Assembly (NCBI RefSeq): GCF_002950945.1
Contig: NZ_CP012673.1
Span: 6,524,501-6,588,500, forward strand
From: Sorangium cellulosum
GTDB lineage: Bacteria; Myxococcota_A; Polyangia; Polyangiales; Polyangiaceae
Direction: 5' to 3'
Length of the DNA stretch: 64,000 nt
Below the pieces are notes generated by a model that saw nothing but the letters and a program-made list of their open reading frames with translations, was not told where the DNA came from and searched no databases. Position numbers and translations under genes: made by a program. Numbering within the stretch: position 1 is the first letter of the stretch; each line of letters begins with the position of its first letter. Shown piece by piece: positions 34,458-43,529 of the stretch.

Positions 34458-34994
34458 ATGAATTCGGAGAGCTGGCACCGCATCTACGAGGAGCTTGCGG
34501 CGTCGTGCGTCCACCTGTTTCGCGACAACGGCGTCGAGATCCGGCTGCTGGAGAGCGCGGAGCCGGAGGCCACGCCGGGCAACGCGGTGGTCTCCTTCAT
34601 CGGCTTCACGGGGGATCACCTCCGCGGGAGCCTGACGATCGTCGCCCCGGTGGCGCTCATCACGCGCTGCCACCCGCTGCGAGAGCGGCGCGCGCTCGAC
34701 GAGGACATGGTGTGCGACTGGGCGAGCGAGCTCGCGAACCAGCTCCTCGGGCGGGTGAAGAACCGCCTCCGCCACCTCGGGCTGATCATCGTGCTCTCGA
34801 CGCCGAGCGCGGCGATCGGCGATCACCTGCGCGCGAGGGAGGAGCAGGGCGAGGGCTTCCGGCGGCTCCTGTTCGACGCGGGGACCGACCGGCTCGCCGT
34901 GCTCTTCGACGCGATCGCCCCCGACACGGCGCTCGAGCTCGAGGAAGTGGACATGCCCGATCCGCAGCGCGAGGGCGAGGTGCTGCTGTTCTGA
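34458..34994 (+). CDS. CheX-like protein
   Basis: A 178-aa protein, second gene of the CheA-like operon, start ATG 34458 with GAGGAGA upstream. It has the CheX-type helix WASELANQLLGRVKNRLRHL, including the E-x-x-N pair used by CheX phosphatases, and ends EGEVLLF. It likely removes phosphate from the CheY encoded next, or recruits it. It is paralogous to the protein at 27894. It is soluble, with no signal peptide. Confidence 0.82.
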   Translation: MNSESWHRIYEELAASCVHLFRDNGVEIRLLESAEPEATPGNAVVSFIGFTGDHLRGSLTIVAPVALITRCHPLRERRALDEDMVCDWASELANQLLGRVKNRLRHLGLIIVLSTPSAAIGDHLRAREEQGEGFRRLLFDAGTDRLAVLFDAIAPDTALELEEVDMPDPQREGEVLLF

Positions 34995-35030
34995 GCCGCG
35001 GGGCCGCACGCGCCCAAGGAGACACGACAG

Positions 35031-35408
35031 ATGCCCAAGAAGATTCTTCTCGTCGAGGATTCAAGCACGGTCCGCCAGCAGGTCGGCATCCTGCTGTCGG
35101 GGGCGGGCTACAGCACCGTGGAGGCGGACAACGGCCGGGATGCGGTCGCCGCGGTGACCGCCCACGCCGGGGACCTGGCCATGATCATCGCGGACGTGAA
35201 CATGCCGGTGATGAACGGCATCGAGATGCTCCACAGCCTGCGCGAGAAGAACCTCGCGTCCGGCGTGCCGATCCTCATGCTCACCACCGAGGGGCAGCCC
35301 GAGCTCATCGAGAAGGCCCGGAAGGCCGGCGCGAAGGGCTGGATCATCAAGCCCTTCAAGGCCGACCTCCTACTCGCCGCGGTGAAGAAGCTCGCCGGCG
35401 AGCCCTGA
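35031..35408 (+). CDS. CheY-like single-domain response regulator
   Basis: A 125-aa receiver domain with acidic pocket VEDSS (residues 8-12), phospho-acceptor Asp55 in IIADVNMP, Thr85/86 and Lys107 in IIKPFK. The length is normal for CheY and there is no output domain. It is the likely phosphorylation target of the CheA-like kinase at 31574, with CheX-like 34458 as phosphatase. The output (motility, development or other) is unknown. Confidence 0.92.
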   Translation: MPKKILLVEDSSTVRQQVGILLSGAGYSTVEADNGRDAVAAVTAHAGDLAMIIADVNMPVMNGIEMLHSLREKNLASGVPILMLTTEGQPELIEKARKAGAKGWIIKPFKADLLLAAVKKLAGEP

Positions 35409-35497
35409 GCCTCGGGCCGCGGCGGCAGGCGCCGCCGAGCGCGCCGCGCCGCAGGGGAACACCTCGCTGCGGCGCGGGCGCCGGGCGCCGCGTCCGA

Positions 35498-35776
35498 CGT
35501 TACTGGGCCGATCCGTACCTCCAGCACAACCCGATCGCGACGAGCGGCGTCGCCACGCTCAGGAATCTGATGCGCGGGATCGTCTCGTCGTCGTCGTTCA
35601 GCTACCAGCGCCTGCGCACGTTCGCCGAGTGCGATCTGGTGGTCGTGCAGGGCCGCTACTCGGGGACCGGCGTGATCTTCGACATGTTCCGCGTGAAGGA
35701 CGAGAAGATCATGGAGCACTGGGACTCGCGGCGCGTGGTGCCCGGCTCGACGATGAGCGGGCTCGAGATCTTCTAG
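35498..35776 (+). pseudogene. 5'-truncated NTF2-like (SnoaL-type) remnant
   Basis: The frame from 35498 reads RYWADPYLQHNPIATSGVATL, then IFDMFRVKDEKIMEHWD, which is the conserved second half of SnoaL/NTF2-like proteins ending in a stop at 35776. The first 40 or so residues of the fold are missing and no start or Shine-Dalgarno is found, so it is called a fragment. Confidence 0.6.
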
Positions 35777-35831
35777 CGGCGCGTGCCGGGCACGGCCTGT
35801 CACCCGGGGTCGACACGGCGCGCTCGCGCGA

Positions 35832-37547
35832 TCAAAAGCACCGCACGACGCGCTCTTCGACCGCGTGCAGCGGGTCGAAGACAGCGTGCGTCGCTCCCAC
35901 CTTCACCGCTGGATCCGCGGCGAGCGCCGCGCGCACAGCGTCGCCGAGCCGGCCGGTGTCGGTCGAGATCACGCGCGTCGTGCGCCCCCTGCCCGCGGAG
36001 CCATGATAGGCGCACAAGAGCAGATCCGGCGCGTGCCAGAAGCTTCGCACCTGGTCCGACGCGACGTCATCCCGCACGGCGCCGAGCGCGCCGCCGATCT
36101 GCTCGCCCATGTCCGCCGCGATCTCCACCGCGGAGAGCCGCATGGCCGCGAAGGCGTGCTCCAGGGCGAGGCCTTCGAGGAACGAACGCGCCGACGCCGC
36201 CGCCGGCTCGACCATATCGAGCTCCCGGACGTGCGCGTACAAGAGGCCATCCTCAGCCGCGTAGAGCCTGACCCCACCCGCGTCTCCGACCGGCAGGAGC
36301 GAAAGGGCGTTCCATCGCCAGCGGGTGTGGGGAAAGTCTCCCTCCACCTGGAGACCGCCGGGGTGGGGCGGATCGCTACCGCCACGCACGCCGAGCGCGT
36401 CGTGGACCTGGAGCATGTGGAGCGGGCCGTACCCGTTCCCCTCGGGTCCGTTCTCGAAGACGAACCCGCCCATCCACGACTCGAACTCGAGCGCGGCGTG
36501 CAGGACTGGCAGATCCCGACCGCGGAGGGTGGCCGAAAGCGCCTCGTGAGAGCAGGCCTTCCGCGGGTCGCGCTGGAGCCATTGCGCGTCGAGGTAGGCA
36601 CACGCGCGCGCCGAGGCGCGACCTGCGAGGTGCGCGGACGCCAGCATCCGCTGGTCGAGGACGACCTTGTCCATCGCGAAGACGCCGCGCTCGACCGTCG
36701 CGCCCTTCTCATCGCGCACGCGCTGCACGATGGCGGATCCCTCGATCACCAGCTCTCCTGAGCACGCGTCGGTCGGAGCGGCATACGAAAGCGCGATAGG
36801 CGCCTCCGCGACGTCCGCCGGCTGCTCGCGCCGGACGTCCTCCGCGGCGCGTGTCGCCGCCGCCGTGGGCCTGACCTGGGCCGGCAACCCGAGGCGCGCG
36901 AGGACTTCGAACAGCGGCGGCAGCGCCGCGGCGTCGCGGACGAAGATGGTGGTTGCCTCTGCGAGCGGCCGCTCCCACTGCCCGTCGAGGAGGACGACGT
37001 GGGCGCCGGACCAGCACACGCAGAGCTCGTCCGACGCGGGATCGAGCCGGGGGACGGCGAGCGCTTCGGCGAGCGCCGCCCCGACCCGGCGGGGGACCTC
37101 GAGGGTCCACGGCGCCGTTCCGTCCTTCGCCGCGAGGCGCTCGACGTGGGCGACCGGCGAGGCGGCGAGCGGGACCCACAACGCGCCGCGCTGCCTGGCG
37201 AGCCGGCCCTGCGCATCCATGTAGAGCCGCGTGTTTCCGGAGCGGTTCTTCCCGACGAGCACATACGTCCCCTCGTCGCGGCGGACGACGGCCCAGCTCT
37301 GCCATGGGGCGTTGATCTGGGCGGTCCCGAAACAAACGTCGCCGACCTCCAGGAGACAGCTGCTGCCGAGAGGGACGGCGCCGTCCTCGACCATGCGCGC
37401 GAGCCGCTCCTCCCAGGCGATGTGGGCCTCGAGGACGGGCGCGCGCTGCTTGCGCAGCCACTTCACGAGGGCGCTCCGGGTCCAGCCCCGCGCCCCGCGC
37501 CCCGCGCGCCGGAGGAACGCGGCGGTTGTGTCGGAGAACGGGCTCAT
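35832..37547 (-). CDS. Putative immunity protein for the RHS toxin
   Basis: A 571-aa protein whose ATG (37547) overlaps the RHS stop (ATGA, 37544-37547), the usual toxin-immunity order. It has no signal peptide. Two halves look related: an N-terminal segment (VLEAHIAWEERLARMV...LGSSCLLEVG, then LYMDAQGRLARQRG and WVPLAASPVAHVERLA) and a C-terminal one (VLHAALEFESWMGGFVFENG, then GVRLYAAEDGLLYAHV and AAASARSFLEGLALE). This spacing recalls SUKH-type immunity modules, but I cannot confirm homology. Its role as an antidote is inferred from gene order. The length is unusually large for an immunity protein. Confidence 0.65.
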   Translation of the reverse strand: MSPFSDTTAAFLRRAGRGARGWTRSALVKWLRKQRAPVLEAHIAWEERLARMVEDGAVPLGSSCLLEVGDVCFGTAQINAPWQSWAVVRRDEGTYVLVGKNRSGNTRLYMDAQGRLARQRGALWVPLAASPVAHVERLAAKDGTAPWTLEVPRRVGAALAEALAVPRLDPASDELCVCWSGAHVVLLDGQWERPLAEATTIFVRDAAALPPLFEVLARLGLPAQVRPTAAATRAAEDVRREQPADVAEAPIALSYAAPTDACSGELVIEGSAIVQRVRDEKGATVERGVFAMDKVVLDQRMLASAHLAGRASARACAYLDAQWLQRDPRKACSHEALSATLRGRDLPVLHAALEFESWMGGFVFENGPEGNGYGPLHMLQVHDALGVRGGSDPPHPGGLQVEGDFPHTRWRWNALSLLPVGDAGGVRLYAAEDGLLYAHVRELDMVEPAAASARSFLEGLALEHAFAAMRLSAVEIAADMGEQIGGALGAVRDDVASDQVRSFWHAPDLLLCAYHGSAGRGRTTRVISTDTGRLGDAVRAALAADPAVKVGATHAVFDPLHAVEERVVRCF

Positions 37548-40500
37548 GTGCCGGGCACGCGCTGCCAGCCGGCGTCCTCGTTGTGCGTCCAGACGCCGAG
37601 GTTCTGCTGGGGGAACGGGTGCGGCGCTGGATAGTTTTGAGTGCCCAGCTGGGGGCCCTGCTGGATCTTCCCCATGCCCGGCTGCACGGGGCGCGTCGCG
37701 GGCACGGCCGCGTTGGTGCCGGCGTTCGCTGCTGCGTTCTGCATGAACTGCTCCGATGCCCGGCTGGTACGGACGTTGTCTTGCGGGTTGCGCGAGGGCC
37801 CGACCCCGGTCTCGCGCCCGGGCGCGACGAGGTTGTTCGGCGGGGTGCGATTGCCCAGCGTCCAGAGCCGGGCGATCATCTGGCTGCAGTTGGGGCATGC
37901 GGCGGCGGCGCCCTGCTCGTCAGCGCTGGAGATGGCGTTCGGGCCGGCGCGCTCGACCTCGCCGAGCGCATCGTGCAAGTTCTGCTGCCAGGCCGTGTCG
38001 CCGGGATGTGTCGGGTAACACATCCGCCCGGTGCGCCGCTGATATTCGTAGAGCCGCTCGCTCAGCGCCGCGGGCTCCGAGCACGAGCCGGGCGGCGGGC
38101 TGAACCGCTGGGCGAGCTCCGGGTCGCGGGCGTCGCTCGGCGGCAACGCGGCCACGACGGCCGGGTGAAGCGGAAAGGCGCCGCCGCTCGCCCCCTCCGC
38201 GGGGCGGTTCGGTTTGCCGTTCGCCCGGGTGCTGTTCACCGTCGACCGCATCGAGCCGTCGAGGTCCACCCAGCGGAGCGGGAAGCCATCGACGTACGCG
38301 TACGGCTTGAGCGAGCCTTCCAGGCTGCGCGGCTCGGGGCTCAAGAACTGGCCCGTCTCGGGATCGTAGTAGCGCTGGCCATTGTAAAAGAGCCCCGTCT
38401 CGACGTCCTCGTACTGCCCCTGATAACGAAGCGTGGTGCGCGCGGCGCTCGTCCTGCCCCAGAGCGAATGCTCGATCGTCTCGACCACGTTCCCGCGCGC
38501 ATCGATGAGCGCCTCGGGGAAGCCGTTCTGGCGCGAGCATACGTAGAACAGCCAAGGCTCCTCGCGTCGCCCGAGCGCGTCGGAGATCACGTCGCGCTGC
38601 GCGAGCGGCATCACGCTCCCGGGCTCGTAGGCATAGAGGCGCTCGCGCACGGCGGCGGCGCCGTCCTGAAGTCGCTCCTCACGCTCGGCCACGAGCGCGG
38701 GGCCGTCCCAGCGAAAGCGCGTTTCCACGACGAGATCGTCGCCGCGCCGGACGCGCTTCTGGATCCTCCGCGCGAACGCGTCATAGGTGAAATCGACGGT
38801 CGTTCCGTCGGCCAGCCGAACAGCCGCGAGCAGCCCGCGGCCATCCCAGGTGTACGTCGTCGTGCCGGCGTCGTCCCGCTTCTCCAGCAGGCGCCCGGCC
38901 GGGTCGTACCGGTACTCGATGTTGGCGCGACGCAGCAGGCGCCCGCCGCTCCCGTAGCTGCACGCCTGCCCTCCGAAGACCGCGCCGGCTGCGTCGTAGC
39001 GATACGCCTCCCGCGAGCGGCCGTCGACCACCACCTCGAGGACGCGGCCGAGGGCGTCGTAACGGAGCTCCTGCGAGCCGCCCCGGACCGCGTCATGGGC
39101 CCAGGTCAGGTGACCGCCCGGCGAGTAACCATACCGCCGCTCGAACGTGCGGCCGCGGCGGGGGCCGACCCATTCAGGCTGCCCTTGCGGCACCGAGGGG
39201 CCCGCCGCAGGTGCGCCGATCGAGACCGAGGTAACGCGGCCCAGCGGATCCACCTCGCTCTGGATGGTGCCGCCCTCGGGCAGGACCCGCGCCCGCTCCC
39301 ACATGGCGTCGCGTTCCATGCGCACCGTGGCGCCGCCGGCCAGCGTCACCCCCACCGGACGCCCCATGACGTCCCAGGCGACGTGGACCTCGTGCCCCTC
39401 CGACGTGGACGTGGCCACGCGATCCCCCGCGGCGCTGAAGGAGCTCGAGACCGCGTACGTCTCGCCGAACGCGCGGAGCACCTCCTTGACGATCCGCCCG
39501 CGCACGTCGTACTCGAACGACGACTCGACATCTCCCACCGACGCGCGCACGAGCCGTCCGGCCTCGTCGTATTCAAGCCTCTCTCGAGTGTCATCCGCGT
39601 ACGCGCGCTCGACGGGGCGCCCCTCGGGATCGTGGACGATCTCCGTCCTGTCCTGGCCCTCCACATCCATGCTCGTGATGCGACCGTTCAGATCATGGCC
39701 GTAACGCACCCGCCGACCGTCGAACGTCCTCTCCGCCACGACCCAGCCGGCCCCGTTGCGCTCTATCCGGTGCTCGTCGCCGCGCTCGTCGAGGATAGCG
39801 ACGAGGTTCTGCTCCCGATCGTACCGGTAGCGCACCACCGAGCCGTCGTGCCTGCGGAGCTCGTGCACGAGCCTGTAGCCGCCCCAGAGCAGCTCGGTCA
39901 CCCGGCCGTCGGCGTCGACGGCGCGACACAGGTTGCCGTCGGCATCGTAGTCGAACGTCTCCACCGCGCCGGTGGGATGTACGATGGCCGTGAGCAAGCC
40001 CCGCGGGTCGTACTGGTACCGCGTCTCGGCGTCGAGCTCGTCCGTATAACCGATGATCTTGCCGAAGAAATCATAACGGACACGCCGCGAGGCGCCGTTC
40101 GGCTCCGTGATTTCAATGCGGTTGCCCAATCCATCGTAACGTAGCGCCGTCGCAGCGCCGCCCGAGACCACGGCGCTCGCGAGCTGTCCGGTCTTCGCAT
40201 AGGTGTACTCGGCGACGAGCCCCAGATCGTCGGCGACCAGCGCGACGCGGCCGCGGGCGTCGCGCTCGAACCGCACGGCGTCCGCGAGCGGCCCGACCAC
40301 CTCGGCGAGGGCGCCGTCGGCGTAGCGGTACCTCGTGACGGCGCCGGTGGGGCTCACGGCGGCGAGCAGGCGGCCGTCCGCGTCGCGCTCGAACCGCTGC
40401 ACGGCGTGGAGCGGATCCTCGTACAGCGTGAGCGCTCCCGCCGCGTCGAACTGCTTCGTGTGGACGCCGCCCCCGATCACGGCCCTGTCGCACCTGCCTC

Positions 40501-41623
40501 CTGCGCCGCTATAACGCTCCACGCTGAGCGAGGTCACGAGCTCCAGATACCCGTCGTCGTACCGGTTGATCTTGGCGTGCAGCAGCCCCTTCGCCTTCGT
40601 CTCTCCATCGGCAAGCTTCGAGGGAACGCCCGCGTCGAGCCACAGGGCCTCGCGGCCAGGGGAGTGGGCCCAGGTCTCGATGCAGCGCCCGCGCTTGTCA
40701 TAGCGGTACTCGACCCGCAGGCCTCCCGCCGAGGTGGTCGACGTGAGCAGGCCGTCCGCCTCGTACTCGTAGCGCACCTCGCCGCCGATCGCGTCGACGG
40801 CGCGCACGAGGAGGTTGCGATCGTACTCGTAGCGCCGAGACGAGACCCACGCGCCGGCCGAAGCGTCGAAGACCTCAAAGGCCGCGATATGGCCGTCACG
40901 CAATCTCCGGACACGAACCCTGCGCCCGACAGCATCGGTGATCCCCCAGAGCATCGGCCCGAAGTAGACCAGTTCGATCACGTTCCCGTCCGCGTCGACG
41001 ACCCGCGTGGGCACGAACCGGGAAGGAATGCCCTCCATCGGTCTGAACAGCCATCCGAGGCCCTCGTCGTCGACCAGCAAGAACCCTCCCGGCTGCCGGG
41101 TGAGCTTGCCGAAGGCGAGCCGGATCCCCTCCTCCGACAGGCGGTCCAGCCGGACGCTCGTGCCCCAGGGGGTGTGCACGACGACGCTGCGGCGCCGCTG
41201 CTCGATTTCCCAGGCGAGCGAGTGGGTCCAGCCGAGCCCGAGGCCGACGTCCCGCGCGCGCACCTCGCTCGAGTACACGCGGCGCACGACGAGCGGCATC
41301 GGCCCGGCGAGCGCGAGATCGACGCTCGGCAGCGTGTAGACGCGGCCGGTGAGCACGTCCACCGGATCGCCCGCGGCCGTTCCGCCTGGCCCGTGCTTCG
41401 GGTTCGGACAACGTCCCTGGCTGCCCTGCCCGCAGGTCCCGGCCCCCTTGCCGCCGCCGTCTGCGCCGTTCCCGCCGTTCTTGCCGCTGCCGCCCTGCTG
41501 CCCGGCCGCGCCGCGGCCGGGGCCGCCGCCGGATCCGCCGCCGGCGCCTCCTCCGCCCATCACGAAGACGCCGGGGTTCATGCCGGGAATGGCAGGGATG
41601 TTCGGAACCGGTGCAGTTCGCAT
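37544..41623 (-). CDS. RHS repeat polymorphic toxin with predicted deaminase C-terminus
   Basis: A 1359-aa protein starting at ATG 41623. It opens with a PAAR-like PVPNIPAIPGMNPG, a Gly-rich linker and GDPVDVLTGRVYTLPSVDLAL, the usual start of a DUF6531/RHS shell. YD/RHS repeats then fill about residues 150-1050. The RHS core ends with YDPETGQFLSPEP (about 1084). The last 240 residues are variable. They contain C1181-S-E1183 and, 60 residues later, C1243-P-N-C1246, matching the CxE and CxxC zinc sites of toxin deaminases (YwqJ-like). A deaminase would edit bases in a rival's nucleic acid; this is predicted from the motifs only. The immunity gene follows, overlapping by 4 nt. An Hsp70-like gene is divergent, 259 bp away. 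Confidence 0.88.
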   Translation of the reverse strand: MRTAPVPNIPAIPGMNPGVFVMGGGGAGGGSGGGPGRGAAGQQGGSGKNGGNGADGGGKGAGTCGQGSQGRCPNPKHGPGGTAAGDPVDVLTGRVYTLPSVDLALAGPMPLVVRRVYSSEVRARDVGLGLGWTHSLAWEIEQRRRSVVVHTPWGTSVRLDRLSEEGIRLAFGKLTRQPGGFLLVDDEGLGWLFRPMEGIPSRFVPTRVVDADGNVIELVYFGPMLWGITDAVGRRVRVRRLRDGHIAAFEVFDASAGAWVSSRRYEYDRNLLVRAVDAIGGEVRYEYEADGLLTSTTSAGGLRVEYRYDKRGRCIETWAHSPGREALWLDAGVPSKLADGETKAKGLLHAKINRYDDGYLELVTSLSVERYSGAGGRCDRAVIGGGVHTKQFDAAGALTLYEDPLHAVQRFERDADGRLLAAVSPTGAVTRYRYADGALAEVVGPLADAVRFERDARGRVALVADDLGLVAEYTYAKTGQLASAVVSGGAATALRYDGLGNRIEITEPNGASRRVRYDFFGKIIGYTDELDAETRYQYDPRGLLTAIVHPTGAVETFDYDADGNLCRAVDADGRVTELLWGGYRLVHELRRHDGSVVRYRYDREQNLVAILDERGDEHRIERNGAGWVVAERTFDGRRVRYGHDLNGRITSMDVEGQDRTEIVHDPEGRPVERAYADDTRERLEYDEAGRLVRASVGDVESSFEYDVRGRIVKEVLRAFGETYAVSSSFSAAGDRVATSTSEGHEVHVAWDVMGRPVGVTLAGGATVRMERDAMWERARVLPEGGTIQSEVDPLGRVTSVSIGAPAAGPSVPQGQPEWVGPRRGRTFERRYGYSPGGHLTWAHDAVRGGSQELRYDALGRVLEVVVDGRSREAYRYDAAGAVFGGQACSYGSGGRLLRRANIEYRYDPAGRLLEKRDDAGTTTYTWDGRGLLAAVRLADGTTVDFTYDAFARRIQKRVRRGDDLVVETRFRWDGPALVAEREERLQDGAAAVRERLYAYEPGSVMPLAQRDVISDALGRREEPWLFYVCSRQNGFPEALIDARGNVVETIEHSLWGRTSAARTTLRYQGQYEDVETGLFYNGQRYYDPETGQFLSPEPRSLEGSLKPYAYVDGFPLRWVDLDGSMRSTVNSTRANGKPNRPAEGASGGAFPLHPAVVAALPPSDARDPELAQRFSPPPGSCSEPAALSERLYEYQRRTGRMCYPTHPGDTAWQQNLHDALGEVERAGPNAISSADEQGAAAACPNCSQMIARLWTLGNRTPPNNLVAPGRETGVGPSRNPQDNVRTSRASEQFMQNAAANAGTNAAVPATRPVQPGMGKIQQGPQLGTQNYPAPHPFPQQNLGVWTHNEDAGWQRVPGT

Positions 41624-41882
41624 CTGTGCGCTCGTTGGTCCTTGCCCCGAGGATGCTATCGAAGGCCTCGGCGGCGCAGCAAGGACGCTCGGCCGCGCCG
41701 TCCTCTGAGGCACGTCGTCAACGCGAGGAGCGGCCGCGCAGCATCCATCGCAGGCGGGCCCTGATCGCGTTGCGCTCACCGGCGCAACGACCCCGGCGAA
41801 GGGCCAGTTGGTCCGCTCGCCGCCGCGGGGTTTCACCTCGGGCAGCCGGTGTGGCAGCATGCGGGCCGGAGGAAACCCGACC

Positions 41883-43433
41883 GTGCGTCTCGGAATCGAC
41901 TTTGGAACCACGCGGACCGTGGTCGCGTGCTGCGACCGCGGGAACTACCCCGTCATCAGCTTCCAGGATGCCGCGGGGGACACCGTGGACTTCTACCCCT
42001 CCGTCGCCGCCGAGCGGGGCGGCGAGCTCAGGTTCGGCTTCGACGCCCTCGCGGTCGCCTCGGACCCGGAGTGGACCGTGCTCCGGTCGTTCAAGCGCGT
42101 GCTCTCGGGCCCGCGCGCCTCGCCGGACTTCGAGGTCGAGATCGGCAGCACCACGCTGCGTGTGCTCGACCTCCTGACGCTGTTCCTGAGGTCGCTCCGC
42201 GACGCCGTGCTCCACCGGTCGAACCGGCCGAAGAAGAAGCAAGACGACGGGCGCCTCATCTCGGTCGTCGCCACCCCGGCGAACGCCCACGGGACGCAGC
42301 GCTTCGTGACGCTCGACGCCTTCCGCCGCGCCGGCTTCGAGGTCATCGCGCTCCTGAACGAGCCCTCGGCCGCGGGCTTCGAGTACACCCACCGGCACCG
42401 GAGCACGATCACCTCGAAGCGCGAGCACATCATCGTCTACGACCTCGGGGGCGGGACGTTCGACGCGTCGCTCGTGCACATGACCGGGCGCAGCCACGAC
42501 GCCGTGGCCACCGCGGGGCTGAACCACCTCGGCGGCGACGACTTCGACACGGCGCTGGCCTCGATGGCGCTGGAGGCGGCCCAGGTCGCGCCCGAGGCGC
42601 TGCCGGCGCGCGCGCTCGCGGCGCTCGCGGACCAGTGCCGCGAGGCGAAGGAGCGCCTCAACCCGAACTCCCGGCGCATCGTGATCGACCTCGAGAGCTG
42701 CCTCGGCGACCTCGCGCCCGCCAGCGAGGTGACGATCGCGGCCTCCGACTTCTACGACCGCTGCGCGCCGCTCGTGGAGGAGACGATCTCCGCGATGCAG
42801 CCGGTGATGGCGCGCCTCGACGCCGGCGCGGGCGACGCGCTCGCCGAGATCGCGGGGATCTACGTGGTCGGCGGGGCGAGCTCGCTGCCGATCGTGGCCC
42901 GGGCGCTGCGCGACCGCTTCGGGCGGCGCGTCCACCGGTCCCCCTACCCCTCGGCGGCGATCGCGATGGGCCTCGCGATCGCCGTCGACGAGGACGCCGG
43001 CTTCGAGCTCTCCGACCGGCTCTCTCGCCACTTCGGGGTCTTCCGGGAGAGCTGCGGCGGGGACGAGGTCGTCTTCGATCCGATCTTCGACCGGGAGGCG
43101 CGCATCCCGTCGAGCCACGAGGCGCCGGTCGTCTCGCGCCGCGTCTACCGGGCGGCGCACAACGTCGGCCGCTACCGGTTCGTCGAGTGCGCCGCGCTCG
43201 ACCGGCTCGGCGTGCCGCACGGGGACATCACGGCGTTCAACGAGGTGGTGTTCCCCTTCGAGCGCGGGCTGCGCGACCGCGCCGGCGAGCTCGCGGCCGA
43301 GCCCGTCCAGCGCCTGCTCGGCGAGGGCCCGCTGATCGAGGAGCAGTACGCGATCACGCCGCACGGGATCGTCGAGGTCACGATCACCGACGTGGAGGCG
43401 GGGTACCGGCGCATCTACCAGGTCGGGGCCTGA
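41883..43433 (+). CDS. Atypical Hsp70 family protein
   Basis: A 516-aa protein. The start GTG 41883 has GGAGGA (41868-41873) nine bases before it; an ATG at 41859 is possible. The Hsp70 ATPase motifs are present: LGIDFGTTRTVVA (phosphate 1), VYDLGGGTFDASL (phosphate 2) and GIYVVGGASSLP (adenosine). A short beta-rich C-terminal part (about 385-516) replaces the DnaK substrate-binding domain and there is no helical lid. Such DnaK-like proteins occur near effector and secretion genes. It is divergent from the RHS operon and may chaperone the toxin, which is inference. Confidence 0.88.
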   Translation: MRLGIDFGTTRTVVACCDRGNYPVISFQDAAGDTVDFYPSVAAERGGELRFGFDALAVASDPEWTVLRSFKRVLSGPRASPDFEVEIGSTTLRVLDLLTLFLRSLRDAVLHRSNRPKKKQDDGRLISVVATPANAHGTQRFVTLDAFRRAGFEVIALLNEPSAAGFEYTHRHRSTITSKREHIIVYDLGGGTFDASLVHMTGRSHDAVATAGLNHLGGDDFDTALASMALEAAQVAPEALPARALAALADQCREAKERLNPNSRRIVIDLESCLGDLAPASEVTIAASDFYDRCAPLVEETISAMQPVMARLDAGAGDALAEIAGIYVVGGASSLPIVARALRDRFGRRVHRSPYPSAAIAMGLAIAVDEDAGFELSDRLSRHFGVFRESCGGDEVVFDPIFDREARIPSSHEAPVVSRRVYRAAHNVGRYRFVECAALDRLGVPHGDITAFNEVVFPFERGLRDRAGELAAEPVQRLLGEGPLIEEQYAITPHGIVEVTITDVEAGYRRIYQVGA

Positions 43434-43487
43434 CGGCGCCGCGCGCTGCCGGGGCCGACCGGTACCGCCGCGGCGCGGGCGCGGGGC

Positions 43488-43529
43488 GCGAGGTCACCCG
43501 AGCAGCCGGCGAGGTCACCCGAGCAGCCG
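43488..43529. repeat. Two tandem 21-bp repeats across a stop codon
   Basis: GCGAGGTCACCCGAGCAGCCG occurs at 43488-43508 and 43509-43529. The second copy contains the stop codon and last codons of the AEC transporter gene (minus strand), so the gene's 3' end has been duplicated into the spacer. Confidence 0.85.

Noticed and set aside
31343..34483. A 1046-codon open frame on the minus strand
   Set aside because: It is antisense to the CheA-like kinase, which has clear domains and motifs.
37526..40144. An 872-codon plus-strand open frame
   Set aside because: It is antisense to the RHS gene, whose YD repeats are clear.
41624..41911. A 96-codon N-terminal extension of the RHS frame
   Set aside because: The extension overlaps the divergent Hsp70 start and is not RHS-like; the PAAR-like MRTAPVPNIPA start at 41623 is better.
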